From SCGC-AG-212-J23 sp036406675 (GTDB lineage Bacteria > Pseudomonadota > Gammaproteobacteria > Burkholderiales > SG8-39): a DNA stretch of 64,000 bases. Position 1 is the stretch's first letter; each line of letters starts with the position of its first letter. The DNA lies in the NCBI GenBank assembly GCA_036406675.1, contig DASXAO010000047.1, positions 1 to 64,000 of the forward strand, read 5' to 3'. Below, piece after piece: positions 35,243-45,653 of the stretch. The position numbers were made by a program, and so were the translations under genes. The notes below the pieces were generated by a model. That model was not told where the DNA came from, searched no databases, and was given only the letters and a program-made list of their open reading frames with translations.

Positions 35243-35246
35243 CCCC
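35195..35246. repeat. REP-like palindromic element, double copy, at the 3' end of the binding-protein gene
   Basis: AAATCGGGGTC (35195-35205) and GACCCCGATTT (35207-35217) form a perfect 11-bp inverted repeat with one base between. A second, truncated copy (35229-35246, with GGGGTC-T-GACCCC) follows and runs straight into the ATG of the next gene at 35247. The stop codon of the upstream gene is inside the second copy. The same palindrome occurs at 45660-45680. Confidence 0.8.
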
Positions 35247-36224
35247 ATGCTCGCCTACGTCGTGCGCCGCGTGCTGTACGCGATTCCGATCCTGATCGGG
35301 GTCAACCTGGTCACGTTCCTGCTGTTCTTCGTGGTGAACACGCCCGACGACATGGCGCGCATGCAGCTCGGCGCCAAGCGGGTGACCCCCGAGGCGATCG
35401 AGAAGTGGAAGGCGGAGCGCGGATACGACAGGCCCCTGCTGTGGAATTCCCAGGGGAAAGGGGCCGGGGCGCTGACCGACACCATCTTCTTCCAGAAATC
35501 GGTGCGCCTCTTCGCCTTCGACTTCGGCGCCGCCGAAGATCAGCGCAACATCGCGAGCGAGATCCGCGCGCGCATGTGGCCGAGCCTGGCGCTCGCCGTC
35601 CCGGTGATGCTGGTGGGGCTCGCCGTAAACATCACCTTCGCCCTCTTCATGGCGTTCTTCCGCGCCACCTACCTCGACTTCTGGGGCGTGGTGCTGTGCG
35701 TGGCGATGATGTCGATCTCGACGCTCTTCTACATCATCGGCGGGCAGTACGTCGCCTCGAAGCTCTGGCACCTGGTGCCGATTTCCGGCTACGACGGCGG
35801 CTTCGACGCGGCCCGGTTCCTCGCCCTGCCGGTGCTGATCGGCGTGATCGGCGGCATCGGCTCGGGCGGGCGCTGGTACCGCACCCTGTTCCTCGAGGAG
35901 ATGGGGCGCGACTACGTGCGCACCGCGCGCGCCAAGGGGCTGGCGGAGTCCGCGGTCCTGTTCCGCCACGTGCTGAAGAACGCGATGATCCCGATCCTCA
36001 CCGGCGTGGTGGTGGTGATCCCGCTGCTCTTCATGGGCAGCCTGCTGTCGGAGTCGTTCTTCGGCATCCCGGGCCTGGGCAGCTACACCATCGACGCGAT
36101 CCAGGCGCAGGACTTCTCGGTGGTGCGCTCGATGGTGTTCATCGGATCGGTGCTCTACATCCTGGGTCTGCTGCTGACCGATCTCTCCTACACGCTGGTC
36201 GACCCGCGGATCAAGCTGCAGTAG
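35247..36224 (+). CDS. Peptide ABC transporter permease (DppB/YejB-like)
   Basis: 325 residues with an N-terminal helix (VVRRVLYAIPILIGVNLVTF), a periplasmic loop and a five-helix BPD_transp_1 domain. The EAA coupling loop is visible as DYVRTARAKGLAESAVLFRH, and FFGIPGLGSYTIDAI is typical of DppB-type permeases. It forms the inner-membrane channel with the next gene product. The ATG directly follows a palindrome copy, with GACCCC just before it and no normal ribosome site, so translation may depend on coupling to the upstream gene. Confidence 0.92.
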   Translation: MLAYVVRRVLYAIPILIGVNLVTFLLFFVVNTPDDMARMQLGAKRVTPEAIEKWKAERGYDRPLLWNSQGKGAGALTDTIFFQKSVRLFAFDFGAAEDQRNIASEIRARMWPSLALAVPVMLVGLAVNITFALFMAFFRATYLDFWGVVLCVAMMSISTLFYIIGGQYVASKLWHLVPISGYDGGFDAARFLALPVLIGVIGGIGSGGRWYRTLFLEEMGRDYVRTARAKGLAESAVLFRHVLKNAMIPILTGVVVVIPLLFMGSLLSESFFGIPGLGSYTIDAIQAQDFSVVRSMVFIGSVLYILGLLLTDLSYTLVDPRIKLQ

Positions 36225-37576
36225 ATGCTCTCGCCGCTGCCGACCGATTTCCTGCTGTGGCTGCTGGTCGGCGCCGCGGCGCTCTACGCCTGGTACTGCG
36301 GCCGCAGGCCGCATCTCGCCGCGCCGTGGAAGCGCGTGTTCCAGTCGCGAGCCGCGGTGGTTTCGGCGGTGATCCTCGCCGGCTACCTGCTGATCGGCTT
36401 CACCGACTCGCTGCACTACCGGCCGCGGCTCGCGCAGTCCGGAACCGACGTCACCTACTCGCCGGAAGTCCTGTCGGTTCTCGACCTCGCGCTTTCGCCG
36501 CTGCGCCAGCGGCGCGAGCGCACCTATTCCGCGCCGCTCGCGACGCGCCTGTACTCCAAGGAGCAGATGCAGGTCGACGGCAAGACGGTGCGCGACTTCC
36601 CGCGGCTCGCCTACGGCGGCGCGCACCTGAAGGACGAAGCCGACCGGGCCGGCGACGTGGCGCTGCGCATCGGATTGGGGTTGCTGTGCACCGGTTTTCT
36701 CTCCTTTCTCATTGTGTTTCTTGTCAGAAGATTGAAGCGCGCAAGCCCCGAAGTCCCCTGGCAGGCGGCGGGCGTCACGTTCGGCGTGCTCGCCGCCATT
36801 GCGCTGCCGGTCGCGTTCCTCGCCGGCGGCTACCATGTCCTCGGCACCGACAAGGTCGGCCAGGACGTGCTCTACCAGGCGCTGAAATCGATCCGCATCA
36901 GCCTGATCATCGGCACCGTGACCACGCTGGTGCTGCTGCCGGTCGGGGCGGCCCTCGGCATCATGGCGGGCTACTTCAAGGGGTGGGTCGACGACGCGAT
37001 CCAGTACCTCTACACCACCCTCAACTCGATCCCGGGCGTGCTGTTGATCGCCGCCGCGGTGCTCATGATGCAGGTGGTGATCGACCGGTACTCGGATCTC
37101 TTTCCGACCGCGGCGCTGCGCGCCGACGTGCGCCTGCTCGTGCTGTGCGCGATCCTCGGGCTCACCAGCTGGACCGGCCTCGCGCGCCTCCTGCGCGGCG
37201 AATCGCTCAAGCTTTCCCAGCTCGAGTACATCCAGGCGGCGCACGCCTTCGGCGTGCGCGATTCGCGCGTCCTCACGCGCCACATCCTGCCCAACGTCGC
37301 GCACATCGTGATCATCGCGACGGTGATGGACTTTTCCGGCTTCGTGCTCGCCGAGGCGGTGCTGTCGTACGTCGGCGTGGGGGTCGATCCCGCCACCACC
37401 AGCTTCGGCACGATGATCAACGCCGCGCGCCTGGAGATGGGCCGCGAGCCGATCGTCTGGTGGTCGCTCGCCGCGGCGTTCGTGTTCATGTTCGCGCTGG
37501 TGCTGGCGGCGAACCTCTTCGCCGACGCCGTGCGCGACGGCTTCGATCCGCGGGTGCGCATGGGTTTCGTCCCGGC

Positions 37577-37580
<4 letters not shown>
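36225..37580 (+). CDS. Peptide ABC transporter permease (DppC/YejE-like), long form
   Basis: 451 residues, about 110-150 longer than usual DppC proteins. The extra part is N-terminal: a first helix (FLLWLLVGAAALYAWY), a second helix and about 120 residues outside the membrane before the permease core. The core has GTDKVGQDVLYQALKSIRISL, the EAA loop (EYIQAAHAFGVRDSRVLTRH) and SYVGVGVDPATTSFG. It abuts the stop of the first permease with no gap. YejE of the E. coli microcin C/peptide importer also has an enlarged N-terminal part, which supports a Yej-like assignment. Confidence 0.9.
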
Positions 37581-39388
<1,808 letters not shown>

Positions 39389-39398
39389 AGTAAGCAGC

Positions 39399-40919
39399 CT
39401 AACGTACTGCTTGTTTGTAAGTTTTGGCCTTTGCCTTTGCTCGCTTGGTCTTCTTGGCTGACGCGCGCACTTCCACCGCGACCTTCGTCCCGGGCGCGAA
39501 CCGCACGCCGGCGTTCCAGCGCTTCATGTCTTCCACCGCGACGCCGTAGCGCTTCGCGATCGAGGTCAGCGTCTCGCCCGGCTTCACGGTGTGGTAGATG
39601 CGGCGCGTGACGACCGGGATGGGCGGCGCGTACATGAGCGGGAGCTTGTGAGTCTCCACCGCCGCCGCGGCCGGGCTCGAAGGCACCACCAGGAGATTCG
39701 GCACGATGCGCGTGCGCGGCGCGATGCCGTTCACCTCCTTCAGCTGTCCGACCGACATGCCGGACTTCTTCGCGATCGACTCGAAGGTGTCGCCTTTCTT
39801 CGGGTGGTAGGTCTTCCACGACACCAGCGCTCCGGCGTTGTATTTCTCCAGGTTGTCGTGGAAGACGTCGACCTTGTCGGCCGGCAGCACGATCCGCGGG
39901 GTGACCGCGGCGCGGATGATCGGCCGGCTGAAGCCGGGATTGAGCGCGATGAACTCCTCGACCGGCATCTCGGCGAGCTTGGCGGCGAGCCGCACGTCGA
40001 TGTCGCGCAGCTTGGTGACGGTGGCGAAGTAGGGCTGGTTCGGGATCGGGTCGAGCGTGATGCCGAGGGGTCCCGGGTTGGCGATGATGTTCTTCAGCGC
40101 CTGCAGCTTCGGCACGTACTGCCGCGTCTCGGCAGGCATCTTCAGGCTGGCGTAGTCGGTGGGCTTGCCGGCCTTGCGGTTCTGCGCGATGGCGCGCGCG
40201 ACCGCGCCCTCGCCCCAGTTGTACGAGGCGAGGGCGAGATGCCAGTCGCCGTGCATCTCGTAGAGGAAGGTGAGGTAGTCGAGCGCCGCCTTGGTCGACT
40301 CGACGATGTCGCGCCGGCCGTCGTACCACCAGTTCTGCTGCAGCTCGAAGCGCCGGCCGGTGCCGGGAATGAACTGCCACAGCCCGGAGGCGTGGGCTCG
40401 CGAGTACGCCATCGGGTTGAACGCGCTCTCGACCATCGGCAGCAGCGCAAGCTCGGTGGGAAGGTTGCGCTTCTCGAGCTCGTCGACGATGTGGTAGAGG
40501 TAGATGCGGCTGCGGTCGAACATGCGCTGGAGGTATTCGGGGCGCGAGGCGTAGTAGGCCGTCTGCTTGCGCACCAGGTCGTTGTCGAGGTCGGGCATGG
40601 CGAAGCCCTGGCGCACGCGCTGCCAGAGATCGTCGGCCTGCGCGGTGCGGTCGACCTTGCGCACCCCGCGCAGCGGCTCGGCGATCTCGTGGCGCTCGCC
40701 CTCGAACGGCGGCAGCTTCGCCGTGTCGAGCACGCCGCTCCCCGCTGCCGGCTGGGCTGGCTGGACTGGGGCGGGCTTGGGATTCGCGGCTGGAGGCTGG
40801 GCGGACGGCTGGGACGCGGCGGGGATGTTTTGCGGCTTGGGCTCGGGCGGCGGGGGCGGCGTGCTGGCGCAGGCCTGGACCAGCAGGGCCGCGGCGGCCG
40901 CGAACGCGCGCTTCGTCAT
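39399..40919 (-). CDS. mltD: Lytic murein transglycosylase, MltD-like, third copy of tandem triplet
   Basis: 506 residues: lipoprotein-type signal (ALLVQACAST), Pro/Ala-rich linker, SLT (family 1D) domain with catalytic Glu in LLPMVESAFNP, and the GLWQFIPGTGR, NWWYDGRRDI and ALASYNWGEGAV motifs. Two LysM domains follow (KKGDTFESIAKKSGMSVGQL and VKPGETLTSIAKRYGVAVEDM) and a Lys-rich tail. It cleaves glycan strands of peptidoglycan to anhydromuropeptides from the inner face of the outer membrane. Its ATG overlaps the stop of the second copy by 4 bp. The Lys/Ala tail (AKKTKRAKAKAKTYK) is not in the other two copies. Confidence 0.93.
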   Translation of the reverse strand: MTKRAFAAAAALLVQACASTPPPPPEPKPQNIPAASQPSAQPPAANPKPAPVQPAQPAAGSGVLDTAKLPPFEGERHEIAEPLRGVRKVDRTAQADDLWQRVRQGFAMPDLDNDLVRKQTAYYASRPEYLQRMFDRSRIYLYHIVDELEKRNLPTELALLPMVESAFNPMAYSRAHASGLWQFIPGTGRRFELQQNWWYDGRRDIVESTKAALDYLTFLYEMHGDWHLALASYNWGEGAVARAIAQNRKAGKPTDYASLKMPAETRQYVPKLQALKNIIANPGPLGITLDPIPNQPYFATVTKLRDIDVRLAAKLAEMPVEEFIALNPGFSRPIIRAAVTPRIVLPADKVDVFHDNLEKYNAGALVSWKTYHPKKGDTFESIAKKSGMSVGQLKEVNGIAPRTRIVPNLLVVPSSPAAAAVETHKLPLMYAPPIPVVTRRIYHTVKPGETLTSIAKRYGVAVEDMKRWNAGVRFAPGTKVAVEVRASAKKTKRAKAKAKTYKQAVR

Positions 40920-42406
40920 CCCGCTCTTATGTAGATTTTCTGGTTGATCCGCAATAGCCCCACTCCGTGATTCCAGCGTTTGAGGTCCGATACTCTAACG
41001 TGGTAGCGCTTCGCGATGCCACTGAGGGTGTCGCCTGGCCTGACGCGGTGCACATGGCGGACTTCGCCGACCGGCGGCGCGTACATGATGGGCAGCTTTG
41101 CGCTTACCGCGGCGGCCTCCGCCTCGGTCGGCACCACCATCTGTTGCGGCACGCGGGACGAATGGGTGTCGATGCCGTTCACGCGCTTGAGCTCGGCCAC
41201 CGACAGGCCGAACTTGTCCGCGATCCTGGCGAGGGTCTCGCCCTTTTCCGGGTGATAGGTCTCCCAGGACACGAGCGACGCGGGGTCCTGCTTGGAGAGG
41301 TTGTCGTGGAACAGCGCGACCTTGTCCGCGGGCAGGACGATGCGCGTACCCTCGTTGCGGATGAAGGGCCGGCTCAGGCCCGGATTGAGCGCGATGAAGT
41401 CCTCGACCGGCATTTCCGCAAGGCGCGCCGCGAGCGCGACGTCGACCGCGAGCGGCTCGGTGAGCACGGTGAAGTACGGCTCGTTCGGAATCGGCGCGAG
41501 CTCGATGCCGTACTTCGCGGGGTCCGAGATGATGTTCTTGAGCGCCTGCAGCTTCGGCACGTACTGGCGCGTCTCCTTCGGCATCTTCAGGTGCGAGTAG
41601 TCGGTGGGCTTGCGTGCCTTGCGGTTCTTCGCCACCGCGCGGCTCACGGCGTTCTCGCCCCAGTTGTAGGAGGCGAGCGCGAGCTGCCAGTCGCCGTGGA
41701 TCTTGTACAGCTTCGTCAGGTAGTCGAGCGCGGCGTCGGTGGAATCGACGATGTCGCGCCGGCCGTCGTACCACCAGTTCTGCTGCAGCTCGAAGCGCTT
41801 GCCGGTGCCGGGAATGAACTGCCACAGCCCCGAGGCGTGCGCGCGCGAATAGGCCATCGGGTTGAACGCGCTCTCCACCATCGGCAGCAGCGCGAGCTCC
41901 ATGGGCAGCCCGCGGCGCTCGATCTCGTCGACGATGTGATAGAGATACAGCCGGCTGCGGTCGAAGATGCGCTGGAGGTACTCGGGGCGCGCCTTGTAGT
42001 AGGCCACGTGCTTGCGCACCAGGTCGTTGTTCAGGTCGGGCATCGCGAATCCCTGGCGCACGCGCTGCCAGACGTCCTGCGGGCCGGCCGCGGCATCGAC
42101 CTGCTTGATGCTCGCCAGCGGGTCCTTGACTTCCCGGCGCTCGCCGTCGAAGGGCGCGAGCTTCGCCGTCTCGAGGACCGGTGCCTGCGGCGCGGGGACC
42201 TGCGCCTGCGCCGGGGCCGGCGCAGGCGGCGCCTGCGGCTCTGCCGGCTTGACCGCGCTCGCAGCCGGCGCCTGGGGGGCGACCGACGCGGCCGGCGCCG
42301 GCGCAGCCATGGGCTGCGCAGGCGGCTGCGGCTCGGTAGCGGGCGGCGCGCTGGCGCACGCCTGCACCAATGCCGCCGCGATGATGGTCAGCAAACGCCT
42401 CGTCAT
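40916..42406 (-). CDS. mltD: Lytic murein transglycosylase, MltD-like, second copy
   Basis: 496 residues with the same order as its neighbours: lipobox-like ALVQACAS, a long Pro/Ala linker (about 70 residues), the SLT domain with catalytic Glu in MVESAFNPMAYSR, GLWQFIPGTGKRF, and two LysM domains (EKGETLARIADKFGLSVAEL and VRPGDTLSGIAKRYHVRVSDL). The SLT part is very close to copy three; the linker is the most divergent segment. Starts and stops overlap the flanking copies by 4 bp, so all three are made from one message. Confidence 0.93.
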   Translation of the reverse strand: MTRRLLTIIAAALVQACASAPPATEPQPPAQPMAAPAPAASVAPQAPAASAVKPAEPQAPPAPAPAQAQVPAPQAPVLETAKLAPFDGERREVKDPLASIKQVDAAAGPQDVWQRVRQGFAMPDLNNDLVRKHVAYYKARPEYLQRIFDRSRLYLYHIVDEIERRGLPMELALLPMVESAFNPMAYSRAHASGLWQFIPGTGKRFELQQNWWYDGRRDIVDSTDAALDYLTKLYKIHGDWQLALASYNWGENAVSRAVAKNRKARKPTDYSHLKMPKETRQYVPKLQALKNIISDPAKYGIELAPIPNEPYFTVLTEPLAVDVALAARLAEMPVEDFIALNPGLSRPFIRNEGTRIVLPADKVALFHDNLSKQDPASLVSWETYHPEKGETLARIADKFGLSVAELKRVNGIDTHSSRVPQQMVVPTEAEAAAVSAKLPIMYAPPVGEVRHVHRVRPGDTLSGIAKRYHVRVSDLKRWNHGVGLLRINQKIYIRAG

Positions 42407-43605
42407 CGAGCTTCCAGGTAGATGTTCTGGCCTATCTGCAGCACGTCGGCGCCGGGGTTCCAGCGCCTGAGGTCCGCAAGGCGCACATCGTAGCGCCTCG
42501 CGATGGCGCTTAATGTGTCGCCTGGCTCAACGCGATGCATATGCGGCACGTTGACCTTCGGGGCGCGCGTTCCTCCGGCGGCGGCGCCCGCCCGTCGGTC
42601 CAGCTTGGCGAGGTTTTCGTGAAAAATTGCCACTTTTTCGGAAGGCAGCACGATGCGCAGGCCCTTCGGCGAGCGCACCAGCGGCCGGCTGAAGCCGGGG
42701 TTGAGCGCCTTGAATTCCTTCACCGGCATCTCGGCGAGCTTCGCCGCGAGCGCGACGTCGAGCTCGGGCCGCCCGGTGAGGACGGTGGTGAAGTAGCGCT
42801 CGTTCGGAATCGGGGCGAGGTCGATGCCGTACTTCGAGGGCTCGGCGATGATATTCTTCAGCGCCTGGAGCTTCGGCACGTAGTTGCGCGTCTCGGCCGG
42901 CATCTTGAGGCTGGCGTAGTCGGTGGGCTTGCCCGCCTTGCGGTTGCGCGCGATCGCGCGCCCCACGGCGTTCTCGCCCCAGTTGTAGGAGGCGAGCACG
43001 AGCTGCCAGTCGCCGTAGCGCTGGTACAGCGCGGTGAGATAGTCGAGCGCGGCGTCGGTGGAGTCGACGATGTCGCGGCGGCCGTCGTACCAGGAGTTCT
43101 GCTTGAGGTCGAAGCGCTTGCCCGTGCCGGGAACGAACTGCCACAGGCCGGAGGCGTGCCTGGGCGAGCGGGCCATCGGGTTGAACTGGCTTTCGACCAT
43201 CGGCAGCAGCGCGAGCTCGGTCGGCAGGCCGCGCTTCTCGATCTCCTCCACGATGTGATAGAGGTAAATGCGGCTGCGGTCGAACATGCGCTGCAATTCG
43301 CTGCTCGCCGCGTACTCGCGCGTCCTGCGGCGCACGAGCGCGTTGTCGAGGTCCGGCATGGCGAACCCCTTGCGGATGCGCGCCCAAAGGTCCTTCTGGG
43401 GGTCCGGCTTCCCGGCATCCGTGGGCCGGGTCACGAGATCGACCTTGGTGATGCCGCGCAGCGGCTCGACCACCACGCGATGCTCCCCCTCGAAGGGTGG
43501 CAGCCTGGCCGCCTCCGGCGCCTGCTCCGGAGCGGGCGGCCACGTGCCCGCGCACCCTTGCAGGAGCGCGGCCGTCATGAACCCCACCAGGCTGGCTTTG
43601 CGCAT
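42403..43605 (-). CDS. mltD: Lytic murein transglycosylase, MltD-like, first copy (single LysM)
   Basis: 400 residues and first in transcription order. Lipobox ALLQGCAG is the best of the three. The SLT domain keeps the catalytic Glu (MVESQFNPMARSP) and the NSWYDGRRDI and ALDYLTALYQ motifs. Only one LysM (VEPGDTLSAIARRYDVRLADL) is present, and the first LysM of the other copies is missing, replaced by a short Ala/Gly stretch (RRAGAAAGGTRAPKV). The ATG at 43605 follows the signal logic; a longer frame upstream is unsupported. Divergent from the methyltransferase gene. Confidence 0.92.
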   Translation of the reverse strand: MRKASLVGFMTAALLQGCAGTWPPAPEQAPEAARLPPFEGEHRVVVEPLRGITKVDLVTRPTDAGKPDPQKDLWARIRKGFAMPDLDNALVRRRTREYAASSELQRMFDRSRIYLYHIVEEIEKRGLPTELALLPMVESQFNPMARSPRHASGLWQFVPGTGKRFDLKQNSWYDGRRDIVDSTDAALDYLTALYQRYGDWQLVLASYNWGENAVGRAIARNRKAGKPTDYASLKMPAETRNYVPKLQALKNIIAEPSKYGIDLAPIPNERYFTTVLTGRPELDVALAAKLAEMPVKEFKALNPGFSRPLVRSPKGLRIVLPSEKVAIFHENLAKLDRRAGAAAGGTRAPKVNVPHMHRVEPGDTLSAIARRYDVRLADLRRWNPGADVLQIGQNIYLEAR

Positions 43606-43656
43606 GCGGCTCCGGACGTAAAAAGCGAACGCAGCTTCGCTGGCCCATAATAGGGG

Positions 43657-43676
43657 CCGGCCGGGGTTCCGGCCGG
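43657..43676. other. Perfect GC hairpin in the mltD/methyltransferase divergent gap
   Basis: CCGGCCGG (43657-43664), GGTT, CCGGCCGG (43669-43676). The arms are themselves palindromic. It lies between two divergent starts, about 50 bp from the mltD ATG and 64 bp from the methyltransferase ATG, so it could be an operator or an mRNA leader hairpin. Nothing further supports either. Confidence 0.4.
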
Positions 43677-43739
43677 TTCGAACGGCGCTGCGACAATGGT
43701 CCGAACGGCCTTGGTTGGTTAAACGGAACTTGCTGGAGC

Positions 43740-44522
43740 ATGGATCGCCCGTCTTTTGTTCAGAACGGCGCGCAAAAGTATAACGGCGCGCGCTCTTCGC
43801 TCTCCGAGTGGCTTTCCACGCCACAGGGAGCGTATGTGCTGGACTGGGAGCGCGCGCAGTTCGACAGCGCCGTAGAGGACGTCTTCGGGTTCCGCGCGGT
43901 GCAGATCGGCCTGCCCGAGGTCGATTTTCTGCGAATGAACCGCATTCCGTTCCGTTTCTCGCTCGCGCTCGAGCCGGGGGCGTCGCTCGCCGCCGATCCC
44001 TTGCAGCTGCCGCTCGCGTCGCAAAGCGTCGACCTGGTGGTGCTGCCGCACGTGCTGGAAAGCCACGACCATCCGCACGAGGTGCTGCGCGAGACCGAGC
44101 GCGTGCTGATACCCGACGGGCAGGTGGTGATCGCGGGCTTCAACACCGGGTCGCTGTGGCGGCTGCGGCAGATGTTTTCCGGGCGCCACCGCTCGGCGCC
44201 CTGGGACCTGAAGTTCATCGGGCTCCTGCGCCTGCGCGACTGGCTGCGCGTGCTCGGCTTCGAGCTGAACGGCGGCAAGTTCGGCTGCTACGCGCCGCCG
44301 TTCGGCGAGAAGCTGTGGCTCGAGCGCTTCGGCTTCATGGAGCAGGCGGGCGCGCGCTGGTGGCCGATCGCGGGTGGTATCTACGTGGTGCGCGCGGTGA
44401 AGCGCACGCTCGGCATGCGCGTCATTACGCCTACTTGGCGCCAGGAGAGGGCGCGCCGTCGGGCGCTTTCCCCGATACCGCAAAAAACCAACGGTCACGC
44501 CAAGCACCGGCATGACCGATGA
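43740..44522 (+). CDS. Class I SAM-dependent methyltransferase
   Basis: 260 residues. Methyltransf_11-type core with an ALEPGASLAADPLQLPLASQ segment, DLVVLPHVLESHDHPHEVLRETERVL and a GQVVIAGFN strand. This protein is typically encoded next to rnhA and dnaQ in betaproteobacteria, and its substrate is not known. TGGAG precedes the ATG. The end overlaps rnhA by 11 bp. In many relatives gloB lies between this gene and mltD; no gloB is present here. Confidence 0.82.
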   Translation: MDRPSFVQNGAQKYNGARSSLSEWLSTPQGAYVLDWERAQFDSAVEDVFGFRAVQIGLPEVDFLRMNRIPFRFSLALEPGASLAADPLQLPLASQSVDLVVLPHVLESHDHPHEVLRETERVLIPDGQVVIAGFNTGSLWRLRQMFSGRHRSAPWDLKFIGLLRLRDWLRVLGFELNGGKFGCYAPPFGEKLWLERFGFMEQAGARWWPIAGGIYVVRAVKRTLGMRVITPTWRQERARRRALSPIPQKTNGHAKHRHDR

Positions 44523-44949
44523 GGTCGTCGAGATCTACAGCGACGGCGCCTGCCGCGGCAACCCCGGCCCCGGCGGATGGGGTGCGCTGCTGCGGGCAAA
44601 GGGGGCCGAGAAGGAGCTCTGGGGAGGCGAGGCGCAGACGACCAACAACCGGATGGAGCTCACCGCGGTGATCCGCGCGCTCGACGCGCTCAGGCGCCCG
44701 AGCAAGGTCCGCCTCTACACCGACTCGCTCTACGTAATGAAGGGCATCTCGGAGTGGATCGCGAGCTGGAAGCGGCGCGGCTGGCTCACCGCGGACAAGA
44801 AGCCGGTGAAGAACGAGGACCTCTGGCGCGAGCTCGAGCGGGCGGCCTCGCGCCACGAGATAGAATGGCACTGGGTGAAGGGCCACGCCGGCCACCCGGA
44901 AAACGAGCGGGCGGACAGACTCGCGAATAAAGGAATACCGATAACTTGA
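44512..44949 (+). CDS. rnhA: Ribonuclease HI
   Basis: 145 residues, standard length. Removes the RNA strand of RNA-DNA hybrids (R-loops, primers). The catalytic carboxylates D11, E49, D71 and D135 and the His H125 are all in place, with the SDGACRGNPGPGGWG opening and the basic KRRGW protrusion. It overlaps the methyltransferase by 11 bp and dnaQ by 4 bp, giving a three-gene coupled operon. Confidence 0.97.
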   Translation: MTDEVVEIYSDGACRGNPGPGGWGALLRAKGAEKELWGGEAQTTNNRMELTAVIRALDALRRPSKVRLYTDSLYVMKGISEWIASWKRRGWLTADKKPVKNEDLWRELERAASRHEIEWHWVKGHAGHPENERADRLANKGIPIT

Positions 44950-45653
44950 GACAAATCGTCCTCGACACCGAGACCACCGGGCTGGACGCGAAAAACGGCG
45001 ACCGCATCATCGAAATCGGCTGCGTGGAGGTCCTGAGCCGCAGGATCAGCGACTTGCACTTCCATCACTATCTGAACCCGGAGCGCGAGGTGGACGCTGG
45101 GGCGACCCGCATCCACGGCAAGACCCTCGAGGACCTTGCCTCGAAGCCGAAATTCGCGGCCGTCGCGCGCGAGTTCGTCGACTATGTCCGCGGCGCCGAG
45201 CTCATCATCCACAACGCCGACTTCGACGTCGAGTTCCTCGACATGGAGCTCGGCCGCGCCGGCCTCGGCCGGCTCGCCGACCACGTCGCCGGGGTGACCG
45301 ACTCGCTCGCCTTCGCGAAGGAGCTGCACCCCGGGCGGAAGAATTCGCTCGACGCGCTCTGCGAGCGCTACAGCGTCGACCACGCGAACCGCACGCTGCA
45401 CGGGGCGCTGCTCGACGCCCGCCTGCTCGCGGAGTGCTACCTCGCGATGACGCGCGGGCAGGAGAGCCTGGTGATGGAGCTCGAGGCGCCGGCCGCCGCG
45501 GCGGCGGCGGCCGCAGGCCTGATCCTGGACGTCTCGAAGCTCATCGTGCAGCGCGCGAGCCCCGAAGAGCTCGCCGCGCACGAGAGCTATCTCGACGCGC
45601 TGGAGAAGGACGCGAAGGGCCCGAGCGTGTGGCGCCGGCTCCTAGCCGCCTGA
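44946..45653 (+). CDS. dnaQ: DNA polymerase III epsilon subunit (proofreading exonuclease)
   Basis: 235 residues. DEDDh exonuclease motifs: LDTETTGLD (D7, E9), IHNADFDVEFL (second Asp) and HGALLDARLLAECY (His and Asp). The C-terminal region is rich in Ala and Glu and should bind the alpha subunit. It edits replication errors in the replisome. TTG start inside the rnhA stop (TTGA). The stop overlaps the 3' end of the opposing gene by 12 bp, and a REP-like palindrome follows immediately. Confidence 0.95.
   Translation: MRQIVLDTETTGLDAKNGDRIIEIGCVEVLSRRISDLHFHHYLNPEREVDAGATRIHGKTLEDLASKPKFAAVAREFVDYVRGAELIIHNADFDVEFLDMELGRAGLGRLADHVAGVTDSLAFAKELHPGRKNSLDALCERYSVDHANRTLHGALLDARLLAECYLAMTRGQESLVMELEAPAAAAAAAAGLILDVSKLIVQRASPEELAAHESYLDALEKDAKGPSVWRRLLAA

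Noticed and set aside
35195..35246. Intrinsic terminator after the binding-protein gene
   Set aside because: The palindrome lies inside the coding end and the next importer gene begins at once. Repetition of the same sequence elsewhere in the window points to a REP-like element.
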